Of a stretch of DNA of 64,000 nt, positions 1 through 7,741 are shown in pieces. The notes under the pieces are model-generated. The model ran no database searches, was not told where the DNA came from, and saw only the letters and a program-made list of their open reading frames with translations. The DNA is from Aerococcus sp. GTDB taxonomy: Bacteria; Bacillota; Bacilli; Lactobacillales; Aerococcaceae. Position numbers and translations under genes: made by a program. Position 1 is the first letter of the stretch, and the number at the start of each line of letters is the position of its first letter. The DNA lies in assembly GCA_030528285.1 (NCBI GenBank), contig JAUMZE010000002.1:156850-220849 (forward strand), in the 5' to 3' direction.

Positions 1-641
1 TTATTTCCTCCACCGTGATTTCACGTTCACCGAATGAATGGCTGGATACTCTGACGATTGATGTGGGGTCCAACAACGGCATCAAGAAGGACATGTCTGT
101 GATGAGTGATACCGGATTGATCGGCCGTGTCTATGAAGTCGGTGCGACCTCCAGCAAGGTCAGATTGTTGACGTCTGAGAGTGATGAACATCTGGCAGTA
201 GCAGCCGGCATTCAGAGCGGTGACGATATCATTTATGGGGTCGTCTCCGCATACGATAAGAATGCGGATGAACTGGTGATTGATCAGGTTTCCCCAGATG
301 CCAAAATCAAGAAAGACAGCATTGTGACCACCAACGGACTTGGAGGTGTCTCTCCAGAAGGTTTGATCGTCGGGAAAGTGGTCAGCACCTCTGTCGATAA
401 CTTTGGGTTGTCACAGCAAGTGCGAGTGAAACCAGGCGCTGACTTCAACAGTATTCGCCACGTCTTTGTTGTGATGACGGCGGGCAATAAGAACCAAGAG
501 AATGATTCGACTGGTCGTTCTGCTCGTGAAACGATCGATACGGATTCGACCAGCGACAGTAGCGATAATACGGATAACACGACGAACACCACGAACACGA
601 CGGATACGACAACCAGTGAAGGTGGGAACACGAATGGCTAG
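1..641 (+). CDS. mreC: Cell-shape protein MreC, C-terminal part (5' end outside window)
   Basis: The reading frame is open from the first bases of the window, so the gene starts upstream; the first complete codon is at base 3. The visible part contains the MreC beta-barrel domain, with the typical stretch NEWLDTLTIDVGSNNGIKKDM followed by alternating hydrophobic strands up to about residue 155. A low-complexity Ser/Thr/Asp/Asn tail ends the protein. MreC is a membrane-anchored extracellular scaffold that links the MreB cytoskeleton with the elongation peptidoglycan machinery. The stop codon overlaps the start of mreD by 8 bases, which implies translational coupling. Identity is well supported by the domain and by the neighbour; the N-terminal coiled coil and membrane anchor cannot be seen here. 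Confidence 0.9.
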   Translation, partial: ISSTVISRSPNEWLDTLTIDVGSNNGIKKDMSVMSDTGLIGRVYEVGATSSKVRLLTSESDEHLAVAAGIQSGDDIIYGVVSAYDKNADELVIDQVSPDAKIKKDSIVTTNGLGGVSPEGLIVGKVVSTSVDNFGLSQQVRVKPGADFNSIRHVFVVMTAGNKNQENDSTGRSARETIDTDSTSDSSDNTDNTTNTTNTTDTTTSEGGNTNG

Positions 642-1158
642 ATATTTCAAGAGTCGCGTGTTATTGCCTCTGCTGTTGTTGATCTTCTTCTTCCTGGACG
701 GCATTATGGCGACGATCATGCCAGGGTTTGTCGGCGATGGAGCATTTCGAATGGATAGTGCCTGTCTGATGATGGCGTTCATCCTCTTCGCCTTAAATTT
801 GGAAGATCTGTTACCACTCTATATGTCCGGATTTGTGATGGGGTTCTTGTATGATCTGTACTATACCGAGATCTTGGGAATTCATCTGTTTCTCTTCCCA
901 CTAGCGGTTTATGTGACCCATCTCTTCAAGCACCAACTGCCAACGAACCTCTATGCATCGTGGCTGTGGACGGTCTTCATTGAGGCCCTCTATGATCAAT
1001 TGATGTACTTTATTTTCCGGATGTTGGGCGTGAACTTCTCCAGTTACGGCTCGTTTCTAGTTGCGATCTTTATCCCATCACTCTTGTTGAATGGCTTCCT
1101 CGCCTTCATCTTCATTTGGCTCTTGAGGCATCTGTCGGAGTGGATCGAGAGCGAATAA
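634..1158 (+). CDS. mreD: Cell-shape membrane protein MreD
   Basis: This 174-residue, strongly hydrophobic protein starts MARYFKSRVLLPLLLLIFFF and shows about five membrane segments, as expected for MreD. The ATG at 634 lies inside the last codons of mreC, and a longer frame upstream is only an artefact of reading through mreC. MreD is an integral membrane partner of MreC in the elongasome. The mreC-mreD order and the 8-base overlap make the assignment secure although MreD sequences diverge strongly. A strong terminator follows about 25 bases downstream, so minCD or other usual followers are not co-transcribed here. Confidence 0.88.
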   Translation: MARYFKSRVLLPLLLLIFFFLDGIMATIMPGFVGDGAFRMDSACLMMAFILFALNLEDLLPLYMSGFVMGFLYDLYYTEILGIHLFLFPLAVYVTHLFKHQLPTNLYASWLWTVFIEALYDQLMYFIFRMLGVNFSSYGSFLVAIFIPSLLLNGFLAFIFIWLLRHLSEWIESE

Positions 1159-1185
1159 ATCAGATAACAATTAATCGCTAAAATA

Positions 1186-1232
1186 AGAGCGCCCCACTGA
1201 ACAACCTCTATGTTCAGTGGGGCGCTCTTTTG
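1186..1232. terminator. Intrinsic terminator between mreD and uspA, probably bidirectional
   Basis: A perfect 18-base-pair inverted repeat (arms 1186-1203 and 1211-1228, AGAGCGCCCC... / ...GGGGCGCTCT) with a 7-base loop is followed by TTTT on the plus strand and preceded by A-rich sequence. It can therefore serve mreD and the convergent uspA. Confidence 0.9.
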
Positions 1233-1282
1233 TGTGTTGGCGTGGGATCATTTGATAATCCCAGCGATCATCCATGCACCGT

Positions 1283-1726
1283 TTACTCTGCATCTTCTCT
1301 GATAATCAAAACGGAGATACCTGCATACTTGGCCATGTAAGCCGCTTGACTTCCAAAGTGCTTAGCGATACCTTTTTGTGCTTTGGCACCAATCACGAGC
1401 AGATCAGGGTGAGTCATAGGGATGATCTCTTCGATAATGGTTTTCCCAGGGTCACCTTCACCGATAATGGCTCTGACGTTTTCAACGCCGGCGTCTTTAG
1501 CTTTTTTGACATATTCATTAAGATGCTGTTCAAGAGCTTGGCGTTCACCGTGAATGTAGTCCTTATTGAGCGCTTGATAGACGTTCATATCCTCATTTTC
1601 GAGGATGGATGCGATGACTAATTGAGCATGATTCGTTTTGGCGAGATCAATGGCCGATTCAAATGCTACCAACGCATCGGGAGAATCATCCACCCCGACG
1701 AGAATCGTTTGAAACTGTACTAACAT
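1283..1726 (-). CDS. Universal stress protein, UspA family
   Basis: The protein has 147 residues, the normal length for a single-domain Usp. It opens with FQTILVGVDDSPDALVAFESA, the first beta strand with the conserved Asp, and closes with the nucleotide-binding type motif around DLLVIGAKAQKGIAKHFGSQAAYMAKYAGISVLIIRE. The ATG at 1726 has a good ribosome site. It lies 3 bases after mntH on the same strand, so the two are almost certainly co-transcribed. Linkage of Usp proteins with Nramp transporters suggests a role in metal or acid stress, but the actual function of this member is not shown by sequence. The G-x2-G-x9-G(S/T) ATP motif is only partly conserved. Confidence 0.9.
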   Translation of the reverse strand: MLVQFQTILVGVDDSPDALVAFESAIDLAKTNHAQLVIASILENEDMNVYQALNKDYIHGERQALEQHLNEYVKKAKDAGVENVRAIIGEGDPGKTIIEEIIPMTHPDLLVIGAKAQKGIAKHFGSQAAYMAKYAGISVLIIREDAE

Positions 1727-1729
1727 CGG

Positions 1730-3319
1730 TTATTCCTCCTCCTGATGGTTTTTCAGAGCTTGGCGCTTCTGGAGACGTTGATTGCTTTGATTGAGGTCTG
1801 CCACGCACCAAGCAAGCAGTAACAGGATAATGACGATTACCAGATAAGCCGCCCAATGCGCATGCTGAATGGATGCTTGACTCGGATTGTCTCCGAGAAA
1901 GTCCACAAAGGCGTCGGGGAGGTTGAGCAGATTCAGGAAGGTGAGCCCAATCACCGAAACCCAGCCGAGGATCTCTACCCACGTTCTGTTCTTGAACCGT
2001 TTCCCCATTTCTGCTTGGCTATTGGTTAGCATCAACAGCGGCAACATCGAGAAGGGCAGGGCAAAGGCAAGAAAGACCTGTGAGTTATTCATCAGATTGT
2101 TTAATGCCTCGTGCTGATCAATCGTGTTCAAGTGGCTCGTTAATGCCACACAGATAAGGACCGGGATCACGGATAAAAGTCGGGTCACGAGACGACGCGC
2201 CCACAGCGGCATCTTCATATGAACGAATCCTTCCATGATGACTTGGCCGGTGAGGGTGCCAGTAATGGTAGAGTTTTGACCGGATGCCAGAAGTGCTATC
2301 GCAAACAGAACGGATAAGATGCCTGATTTAGCGACAGCGATCAACACGCTATTACTCAAGGTGGATGGGTCCGACAACGCTTCATATAGTCCGAAGAAAG
2401 ATGGATCTTTCACCGCGCCGGATTTGAAGACAGCGACTCCCATGATAAGTAACAACGCGTTCACAACAAAGGCAAAGCTCAATTGGATATTAGAATCCCA
2501 TTGTGTGAAGCGTACGGCTGTTGCTACTTCCTCTTCATCGTAGTGATTGATTTTACGCGTCTGTGAAACGGCGGAATGGAGATAGAGATTGTGGGGCATC
2601 ACGGTGGCTCCGATAATCCCCAAAGCCCCGCTCAATGGCGTCATCCCATTCACAGTCGGGTGGTTCGCAACGGATGTAGCAGAAGGGACGAGCCCTTTAA
2701 TCACTGCACCCCAATCTGGATTGGAGAGGGCGACCTGGTATACGAAGACGAGGAGAATCACAAGAATTAAACAAACAACAACGGCTTCGATTTTCCGAAA
2801 ACCAATCTTCGTGAGTAATAGGAGGACCAACACATCCAGCACTGTCAGGAATACCGCGATGACGAGTGGGATCCGAAACAGCAGATATAACGCGATCGCA
2901 GCCCCGATGACCTCTGCAATATCGGTTGCCATAATCGCAAGCTCGGTAATGATCCAAAGTACAATTCCTAAGCGTCGACTCGTTCTGGCACGGATCGCTT
3001 GGGCAAGGTCCATCTGTGTGACAATCCCGAGTTTGGCCGCCATGTTTTGTAGGAGCATCGCGATCAAACTGGAAATGAGGATGATCGACATGAGGAGGTA
3101 ACCAAAATTTTGCCCCCCGGTGATACTGGTCGACCAGTTACCTGGGTCCATGTACCCGACTGCCACGAGGGCGCCCGGTCCGGAATAAGCAAAGAGCGTC
3201 CGCCAGAAACTCTTACCTTTTGGGACTTTGACGGTACTGTTGATTTCTTCCAGTGAGGGACCATTCGCGTATTCAATGAGTTTATGTTTGTGGTTTGCTT
3301 CAGGTTTTTCTTTCATCAT
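1730..3319 (-). CDS. mntH: Nramp-family Mn(2+)/H+ symporter MntH
   Basis: The product is a large polytopic membrane protein of about 529 residues with roughly 11 membrane segments. The metal-binding signatures of Nramp are visible: DPGN in the first helix (GYMDPGNWSTSITGG) and MPHN in the sixth (GATVMPHNLYLHS). The family imports Mn2+, and less often Fe2+, with protons. A TTG at 3337 could extend the frame, but the ribosome site (GGAAG, 3323-3327) lies between it and two adjacent ATGs at 3319 and 3316, so one of these is the start. It is the first gene of a two-gene operon with uspA. A promoter and a possible MntR/DtxR-type operator lie upstream. Confidence 0.93.
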   Translation of the reverse strand: MMKEKPEANHKHKLIEYANGPSLEEINSTVKVPKGKSFWRTLFAYSGPGALVAVGYMDPGNWSTSITGGQNFGYLLMSIILISSLIAMLLQNMAAKLGIVTQMDLAQAIRARTSRRLGIVLWIITELAIMATDIAEVIGAAIALYLLFRIPLVIAVFLTVLDVLVLLLLTKIGFRKIEAVVVCLILVILLVFVYQVALSNPDWGAVIKGLVPSATSVANHPTVNGMTPLSGALGIIGATVMPHNLYLHSAVSQTRKINHYDEEEVATAVRFTQWDSNIQLSFAFVVNALLLIMGVAVFKSGAVKDPSFFGLYEALSDPSTLSNSVLIAVAKSGILSVLFAIALLASGQNSTITGTLTGQVIMEGFVHMKMPLWARRLVTRLLSVIPVLICVALTSHLNTIDQHEALNNLMNNSQVFLAFALPFSMLPLLMLTNSQAEMGKRFKNRTWVEILGWVSVIGLTFLNLLNLPDAFVDFLGDNPSQASIQHAHWAAYLVIVIILLLLAWCVADLNQSNQRLQKRQALKNHQEEE

Positions 3320-3401
3320 TGACTTCCTTTCTCCCAACCGTAAATTTCATAAAATGTCAGTTGGATTCCTCGATCACTCGAGTCCATTTCAAACCATGTC
3401 C

Positions 3402-3430
3402 AGTATAAGGCAGAAAAACGATCGAGTAAA
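3402..3430 (-). promoter_or_regulatory. Probable mntH promoter
   Basis: On the minus strand TTTACT (3430-3425) and TATACT (3407-3402) are separated by 17 bases, about 80 bases upstream of the mntH start. It is a good sigma-A match that I identified by eye. Confidence 0.55.
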
Positions 3431-3438
3431 AGATTTTT

Positions 3439-3452
3439 TTAGCCTTGCCTAA
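3439..3452. promoter_or_regulatory. Possible MntR/DtxR-type operator upstream of mntH
   Basis: An imperfect palindrome TTAGCCTTGCCTAA is flanked by T and A tracts and lies just upstream of the mntH -35 box. The TTAG-N6-CTAA form resembles operators of manganese or iron regulators of the DtxR family. The target gene fits, but the match is only by eye. Confidence 0.4.
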
Positions 3453-3633
3453 CTTTTTTTCAGTGAGGAGCAGGAGAAAACACGAACAAAATAAAATCAA
3501 AAAGTTAAATGAGGACCTTCACGAAGAGGGGAGATATCTGAAGTGATGGGAGGTAAACTTCTGAAGATTTTAAGCGTTAAAAAGTACGAAATGACAGTTG
3601 TTATAGCGCTTCAAAAAGGTTAAACTCTATATT

Positions 3634-3700
3634 GTGATAGATGTCACGTTGCATCACGTATCATGTAATATTGACGTGTGAACGAGTGATGCTCTATCAC
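3634..3700. promoter_or_regulatory. Two related GTGAT-type palindromes and a promoter before the truncated symporter
   Basis: The palindromes are GTGATAGATGTCAC (3634-3647) and GTGATGCTCTATCAC (3686-3700). Read in reverse complement, the second starts with the same GTGATAGA as the first. The two centres are about 52.5 bases apart, five helical turns. A promoter with TTGACG (3671-3676) and a weak -10 TATCAC (3695-3700, 18-base spacer) overlaps the second copy. The form resembles CRP/FNR-family sites (TGTGA-N6-TCACA). Upstream of this, from 3460 to 3630, I see no gene. Confidence 0.45.
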
Positions 3701-3726
3701 ATAAAAATAAATGAAGGATGTTTCTT

Positions 3727-4188
3727 ATGAACAACTGGTTGTCGTTACTGGCAGCACAGCGCCGGATGGGAGTGCCTGAAGAAGTTGCTTCCTTCTTCGC
3801 ATCGATTGGGTCCTCGTTCGGGGTGCCAGGCTACGGAGCGATTTGGCCAACGATCTTAGCACTCTTTACTGCCAATGCGATGGGTGTACATTATGGTCTC
3901 ACTGACTATCTCTTAATCATTGTGGTTAACCTGCTCGTGTCTGCGGGAACGGTCGGCGTACCAGGCATGGGGACGATCAATGCGGTCTCCCTCTTTACAG
4001 CGATCGGGCTGCCGGTTGAGGTGATCATCTTGATGACGCCAATTGCTGCGATTGCGGATATGGTGCGGACAGCGACGAATGTAACGGCTGGCGGGAGCAC
4101 CGGGGTTCTCGTGGCGAAGGTCAATAAAACATTGGATGTCGCAAAATACAACGATACCAGTGAACCTGAAGTCGAAGCCGCTAATTAG
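3727..4188 (+). pseudogene. Truncated dicarboxylate/amino acid:cation symporter (C-terminal third)
   Basis: This 153-residue protein matches only the C-terminal part of the DAACS/SDF transporter family, which is normally about 400-460 residues long. Visible landmarks are a TM7-like segment, the re-entrant hairpin HP2 (SAGTVGVPGMGTINAVSLFTAIGLP) and TM8 with the substrate and sodium motif DMVRTATNVT. The N-terminal six helices and HP1 are absent, and no decayed remains of them are visible upstream. The ATG at 3727 has its own ribosome site (GAAGGATG) and the ORF is intact, so a product may still be made. Most likely it is a 5'-truncated remnant; a stable half-protein is the alternative. Confidence 0.65.
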
Positions 4189-4270
4189 TTGACGAAAACG
4201 AGCACCTCATTCATGATCGGGTGGAGGCGCTTTTTGCTTAATAATGGATCCATGAAAGGTTGTTGTTAAA

Positions 4271-5428
4271 ATGTCAAATGTAGAAACCTATCTCGATTAT
4301 GCGGCGACTACCCCCGTCAGTGAGAATGTCATTGTCGTGATGAGTGAAGCGCTCAAGGCGTCGTTTGGGAATCCTTCCAGCAGTTACAGTATTGGACGGG
4401 ACACTCACCGACAGATTGAGGAGGCACGGAAACATATCGCTCACTCCATCCATGCCAATCCGACTGATATTATCTTCACCAGTTGCGGGACAGAAGCCAA
4501 TGACAGTGCGTTGATTCAAACGGCACGTCGATTGAAGAACAAAGGCAATCACATCATTTCCACTGCGGCCGAGCATTCATCGATCTACCAAACCCTAAAA
4601 CTCCTCAAACAGGAAGGATTCGAGGTGACAACCTTAGACTTTGATCAGGCGGGACACATTGATCTAGACGCCCTCAAACAAGCACTCACTCCCAAAACAA
4701 CGATTGTGTCGATTATGGCGGGAAATAACGAGGTAGGGTCCCTCCAGGATCTCCAAGCCATTGGGGATTTCTGCCGTGAACATGAGCTTTTCTTTCAGAC
4801 TGACACCGTTCAAACCTACATGAAGGTGCCCCTGGACGTGGAGCAGTACCATATTGATGCGATGTCCCTCTCAGCACATAAAATTTACGGACCTAAGGGA
4901 GTGGGATTCCTCTACTACCGCCATGCGACCAGAGATTTCACGCCGTACCTACCAGGAGGTGGCCAGGAGAATGGGCATCGCGCTGGGACAGAAGCCATTC
5001 ATCAGATTCTCGGGATGGATGAAGCAATTCGTTGGCTTGAAACCCATCAACAGGCACACCATGATCATTTGATTCAGATGCGCAATTTGTTCCTAGACCA
5101 AGCAGAAAAACAGGGCTTGCATTTTGAAATCAACGGTCCCCAAACCCCAGAGCTCCCGCATATCCTGAGTGTATATTGGCCAGGACACGAGAGTCAGGAG
5201 GTATTGGATTTTCTGGACCAACAAAACATTTATATCTCAGCAGGGTCAGCTTGCAACGCCTGCAGTATATCGCCGAGTCGTGTGTTAGTGGATATGTACG
5301 GATTAAAGAGCCCGCGGGTGAGCGAGACGCTGCGGATTTCGTTTGGTTGGCCAACGACAGCGGCAGATATTGATCGTTTGGTGGATGCATTGGTAGCATT
5401 CGACCACGATCATCCAGCTGAGATCTAA
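4271..5428 (+). CDS. Cysteine desulfurase, NifS/IscS-like (copy 1)
   Basis: This 385-residue PLP enzyme of aminotransferase class V removes sulfur from cysteine and holds it as a persulfide for Fe-S, thiamine or tRNA thiolation. Key residues are visible: His101 in AAEHSS, the Schiff-base Lys204 in LSAHKIYGPKG, and the persulfide-forming Cys328 in SAGSACNAC. It is very similar along its whole length to the second desulfurase at 16.7 kb, so the two are paralogues. No IscU- or SufU-like scaffold or ThiI partner lies next to it. The ribosome site (AAAGG) is about 11 bases before the ATG. Its specific sulfur acceptor cannot be decided from sequence. Confidence 0.9.
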   Translation: MSNVETYLDYAATTPVSENVIVVMSEALKASFGNPSSSYSIGRDTHRQIEEARKHIAHSIHANPTDIIFTSCGTEANDSALIQTARRLKNKGNHIISTAAEHSSIYQTLKLLKQEGFEVTTLDFDQAGHIDLDALKQALTPKTTIVSIMAGNNEVGSLQDLQAIGDFCREHELFFQTDTVQTYMKVPLDVEQYHIDAMSLSAHKIYGPKGVGFLYYRHATRDFTPYLPGGGQENGHRAGTEAIHQILGMDEAIRWLETHQQAHHDHLIQMRNLFLDQAEKQGLHFEINGPQTPELPHILSVYWPGHESQEVLDFLDQQNIYISAGSACNACSISPSRVLVDMYGLKSPRVSETLRISFGWPTTAADIDRLVDALVAFDHDHPAEI

Positions 5429-5512
5429 ACGTCGATGTCTCATCCTCCCTTATTCAAGGAGCTGGTGACAGAATACGGGGCTAAGTTGTTCCTAACTCAA
5501 AGAATTTGGTGC

Positions 5513-5541
5513 TTGACACCTCCGTTATTGTCCAGTAAACT
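5513..5541 (+). promoter_or_regulatory. Promoter of the leader peptide / ABC transporter operon
   Basis: A perfect -35 TTGACA (5513-5518) and -10 TAAACT (5536-5541) are separated by 17 bases. The predicted transcript starts near 5548, about 10 bases before the ribosome site of the leader peptide. Confidence 0.85.
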
Positions 5542-5572
5542 GTAGACACTTAAAAGAAGGAGGAGAGCTAAA

Positions 5573-5641
5573 ATGACACGATCAATATTCATATCCAGCA
5601 GTATCTCCTCGCGTCGTTATTATCGTAACTATTATGGATAG
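5573..5641 (+). CDS. Leader peptide, Tyr/Arg-rich, 22 residues
   Basis: A short ORF starts at ATG 5573 behind an excellent ribosome site (AAGGAGG, 5557-5563, 9-base spacing) and ends at TAG 5639-5641. The peptide ends SSRRYYRNYYG, so four tyrosine codons and three arginine codons cluster in the last nine sense codons. This is the pattern of a transcription-attenuation leader peptide whose ribosome stalls when the charged tRNA is scarce. It is followed by mutually exclusive RNA helices and an intrinsic terminator, then by an amino-acid-type ABC importer. Tyrosine is the most likely signal, arginine the alternative. Specificity is inferred, not shown. Confidence 0.75.
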   Translation: MTRSIFISSSISSRRYYRNYYG

Positions 5642-5820
5642 CGTTTGTCTGTGATGATGAGAGTCATCATGGATAAGCGCTCTTTCGCGTCACGATCCAT
5701 GATGGCTACGGAAAACAAACGATCGATTTCCTAGCCAGTGAATGAGTCATTCCTAATAGGCTAGGACAAACGCCAACAGAAGGCCTATTTAGCGTGATTC
5801 AGCTAGATAGGCCTTTTTAT
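5641..5820 (+). promoter_or_regulatory. Attenuator with competing helices and terminator upstream of ABC operon
   Basis: Several pairings exclude each other. GCGTTTGTC (5641-5649), directly at the leader stop codon, can pair with ACAAACG (5715-5721) or with GACAAACGC (5765-5773). ATGATGA/TCATCAT (5654-5660/5664-5670) forms a short hairpin that competes with the 10-base CATCATGGAT/ATCCATGATG helix (5665-5674/5695-5704). CCTAGCC/GGCTAGG (5730-5736/5759-5765) forms another. The terminator hairpin is AAGGCCTATTTAGC/GCTAGATAGGCCTT (5780-5793/5802-5815) followed by TTTTTATT-type sequence. The layout fits ribosome-position-dependent attenuation; no T-box motif is present. Confidence 0.7.
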
Positions 5821-5866
5821 TATCCAATTAGTAATGGTGTAGCGACAGAGTAGGGAGGAAACACAA

Positions 5867-6820
5867 ATGAGAGGAAAAGGAACGCGTTTGGGGCTAGTAA
5901 TTACCCTGATCGCACTCATGATCATCGGGTTCAGCAGGTGGCCGAAACAACACAATGATCAAGTGCAGGTGGGGATTGTCCAATTGGTAGAGCAGGAACC
6001 TTTGGACAAGGTGCGCGCGGGTTTTATTGACCAGTTGAAACAGAATGGCTATGAAGAAGGCAAGAATTTGAAGATCCGCTACCGCAATGCGAACGCGGAT
6101 CAGTCGAATGTGACGAGTATTGCACAGCAGTTTATTGGACGAAACGACCTCAATTTTGCGATCACAACCGTCTCAGCCCAAGCGATGTTAGCGGCGGATC
6201 GAGACACGCCCTTGATTTTTTCGCCGATTACGGACCCGATTCAAGCCAAACTCGCGACGAATTGGCAGCATCCCGATAAGAATGCGACGGGGACGAGTGA
6301 TCAGGTGCCGCTCGATCAACTATTGGATCATTTCCAGGCAGCCTTTCCTCAGATGAAGCGGGTGGGGATGATCTATAACGCGAGCGAGGTCAACTCCAAG
6401 CAGCAATTTACCCGCCTCCAACAAGAGGGAAAGAAGCGGGGGATAATGATTGTAGGGCAGACGATCACGACAACGAATGATGTGGCATCCGCGATCCAGA
6501 CATTAATTGCTAAGGTGGATGGCATTGTCCTCCCAACCGATAACTACATCACCTCCGCCATTCCGGTCATTGCCTCTGCTGTGAAAGAGGCCAACATTCC
6601 GGTCATGGGGAGCGATGAGGCACAACTAGCGGCCTGCGTGGCGACGTATGGGGTTGATTACTATAGTCTTGGACAACAAGCGGGTGAGATGGCGAGTCAA
6701 ATCCTCAAGGGAGAAAAAAAGGCCCAAGACTTGCCGATTCAAACGGCGAAACAGTTTCACTTAGAGCTGAATCCAGATATTGCCCAAGCGCTCCATGTGA
6801 CAAAGGCTGATTTTCAGTAA
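5867..6820 (+). CDS. ABC transporter substrate-binding protein, TrpX-like
   Basis: The protein has 317 residues and belongs to the ABC_sub_bind (COG2984, PF04392) family. It has an N-terminal membrane segment (LGLVITLIALMIIGF) but no lipobox cysteine, so it is probably held by an uncleaved signal anchor. The two-lobed binding domain shows VGIVQLVEQEPLDKVRAGF near the start and VDGIVLPTDNYITSAIPVI in the middle. It captures a small solute outside the cell for the permease and ATPase that follow. In relatives this family transports tryptophan or other aromatic amino acids. The Tyr-rich attenuator upstream points to an aromatic amino acid, probably tyrosine, but that is inference. The ribosome site is GGGAGGAAAC. 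Confidence 0.85.
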   Translation: MRGKGTRLGLVITLIALMIIGFSRWPKQHNDQVQVGIVQLVEQEPLDKVRAGFIDQLKQNGYEEGKNLKIRYRNANADQSNVTSIAQQFIGRNDLNFAITTVSAQAMLAADRDTPLIFSPITDPIQAKLATNWQHPDKNATGTSDQVPLDQLLDHFQAAFPQMKRVGMIYNASEVNSKQQFTRLQQEGKKRGIMIVGQTITTTNDVASAIQTLIAKVDGIVLPTDNYITSAIPVIASAVKEANIPVMGSDEAQLAACVATYGVDYYSLGQQAGEMASQILKGEKKAQDLPIQTAKQFHLELNPDIAQALHVTKADFQ

Positions 6821-6832
6821 GGAGGAAATGAG

Positions 6833-7741
6833 ATGAGTCAATTTATTTTATTTAGTGTCGCTCAAGGGTTGATGTGGTCAATTTTAGGAATCGGGATTTA
6901 TTTGGCATTCCGGATTTTGGATATTGCTGATATGACGGCAGAGGGCGCTTATCCTCTCGGGGCAGCAGTATGTGCAACATTGATCATTCATCATGTGCCT
7001 GCGTGGATCGCTACCGTCATGGGCTTTGTGGCAGGACTCCTGGCTGGTTACTTGACGGGATTCCTTCATACGAAAATGCATATTCCTGGATTACTGGCGG
7101 GGATTCTCTCAATGACAGCTCTCTACTCGATCAATTTACGAATCATGGGTCAGGCGAATATCTCCTTGCTCGGTGAAAATACGCTTCCGAATCAACTGGA
7201 ACAATTAGGGGTATCGCACAGCTGGATTGCCTTTCTGATTGGAGGGGTTGCGGTGATCATTGTGATTAGCGGGATGGTGGCCTTTATGTATACGGAACGA
7301 GGGCTCGATCTGCGCGCAACGGGGGATAATCCGATCATGGCGGAAGCGAATGGTATCCCGGTGAACCGTATGAAACGTCTCGGATTAATGCTGTCTTCAG
7401 GATGTACAAGTTTAGCGGGGGCACTGCTCTCACAAGCGAATGGATACGCGGATATCGGGATGGGGACCGGCGCATTGGTGATCGGGCTCGCAGCGATTTT
7501 CATTGCGGAAGTCTTATTTAGAAATCTCACGTTCGGACAGCGACTATGTACGATTGTGATTGGGTCGATTCTCTACCGCGTGACGATTGATTTGATCATG
7601 CGCCAAGAATGGATCGAAATCCAGCCAGGTGATATTAAGCTACTCTCCGCTATTGTACTGGCATTGATTCTGTGGGGACCTCATGTGATGCAGTCACCAT
7701 CCCTCCGTCGTTTAAGAAAGGCAGGTTCCTCTCATGCATAA
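6833..7741 (+). CDS. ABC transporter permease, TrpY-like
   Basis: This 302-residue integral membrane protein has about eight helices and belongs to the BPD_transp_2 (branched-chain amino acid type) permease family, COG4120. A conserved cytoplasmic loop GLDLRATGDNPIMAEANGIPVNRMKRLGL follows the pattern G-x-N-x-x-x-A-x-x-x-G that couples to the ATPase. It begins 12 bases after the substrate-binding gene, with GGAGG at 6821-6825, and overlaps the ATPase gene by 8 bases. It forms the membrane channel of the importer, probably as a homodimer. Confidence 0.88.
   Translation: MSQFILFSVAQGLMWSILGIGIYLAFRILDIADMTAEGAYPLGAAVCATLIIHHVPAWIATVMGFVAGLLAGYLTGFLHTKMHIPGLLAGILSMTALYSINLRIMGQANISLLGENTLPNQLEQLGVSHSWIAFLIGGVAVIIVISGMVAFMYTERGLDLRATGDNPIMAEANGIPVNRMKRLGLMLSSGCTSLAGALLSQANGYADIGMGTGALVIGLAAIFIAEVLFRNLTFGQRLCTIVIGSILYRVTIDLIMRQEWIEIQPGDIKLLSAIVLALILWGPHVMQSPSLRRLRKAGSSHA

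Noticed and set aside
3718..3726. Start of the truncated symporter at ATG 3718
   Set aside because: ATG 3718 overlaps the GAAGGATG ribosome site that serves ATG 3727.
5641..5820. T-box riboswitch before the ABC importer
   Set aside because: The conserved GGTGGNACCGCG core is absent; the leader ORF and helices fit peptide-dependent attenuation instead.
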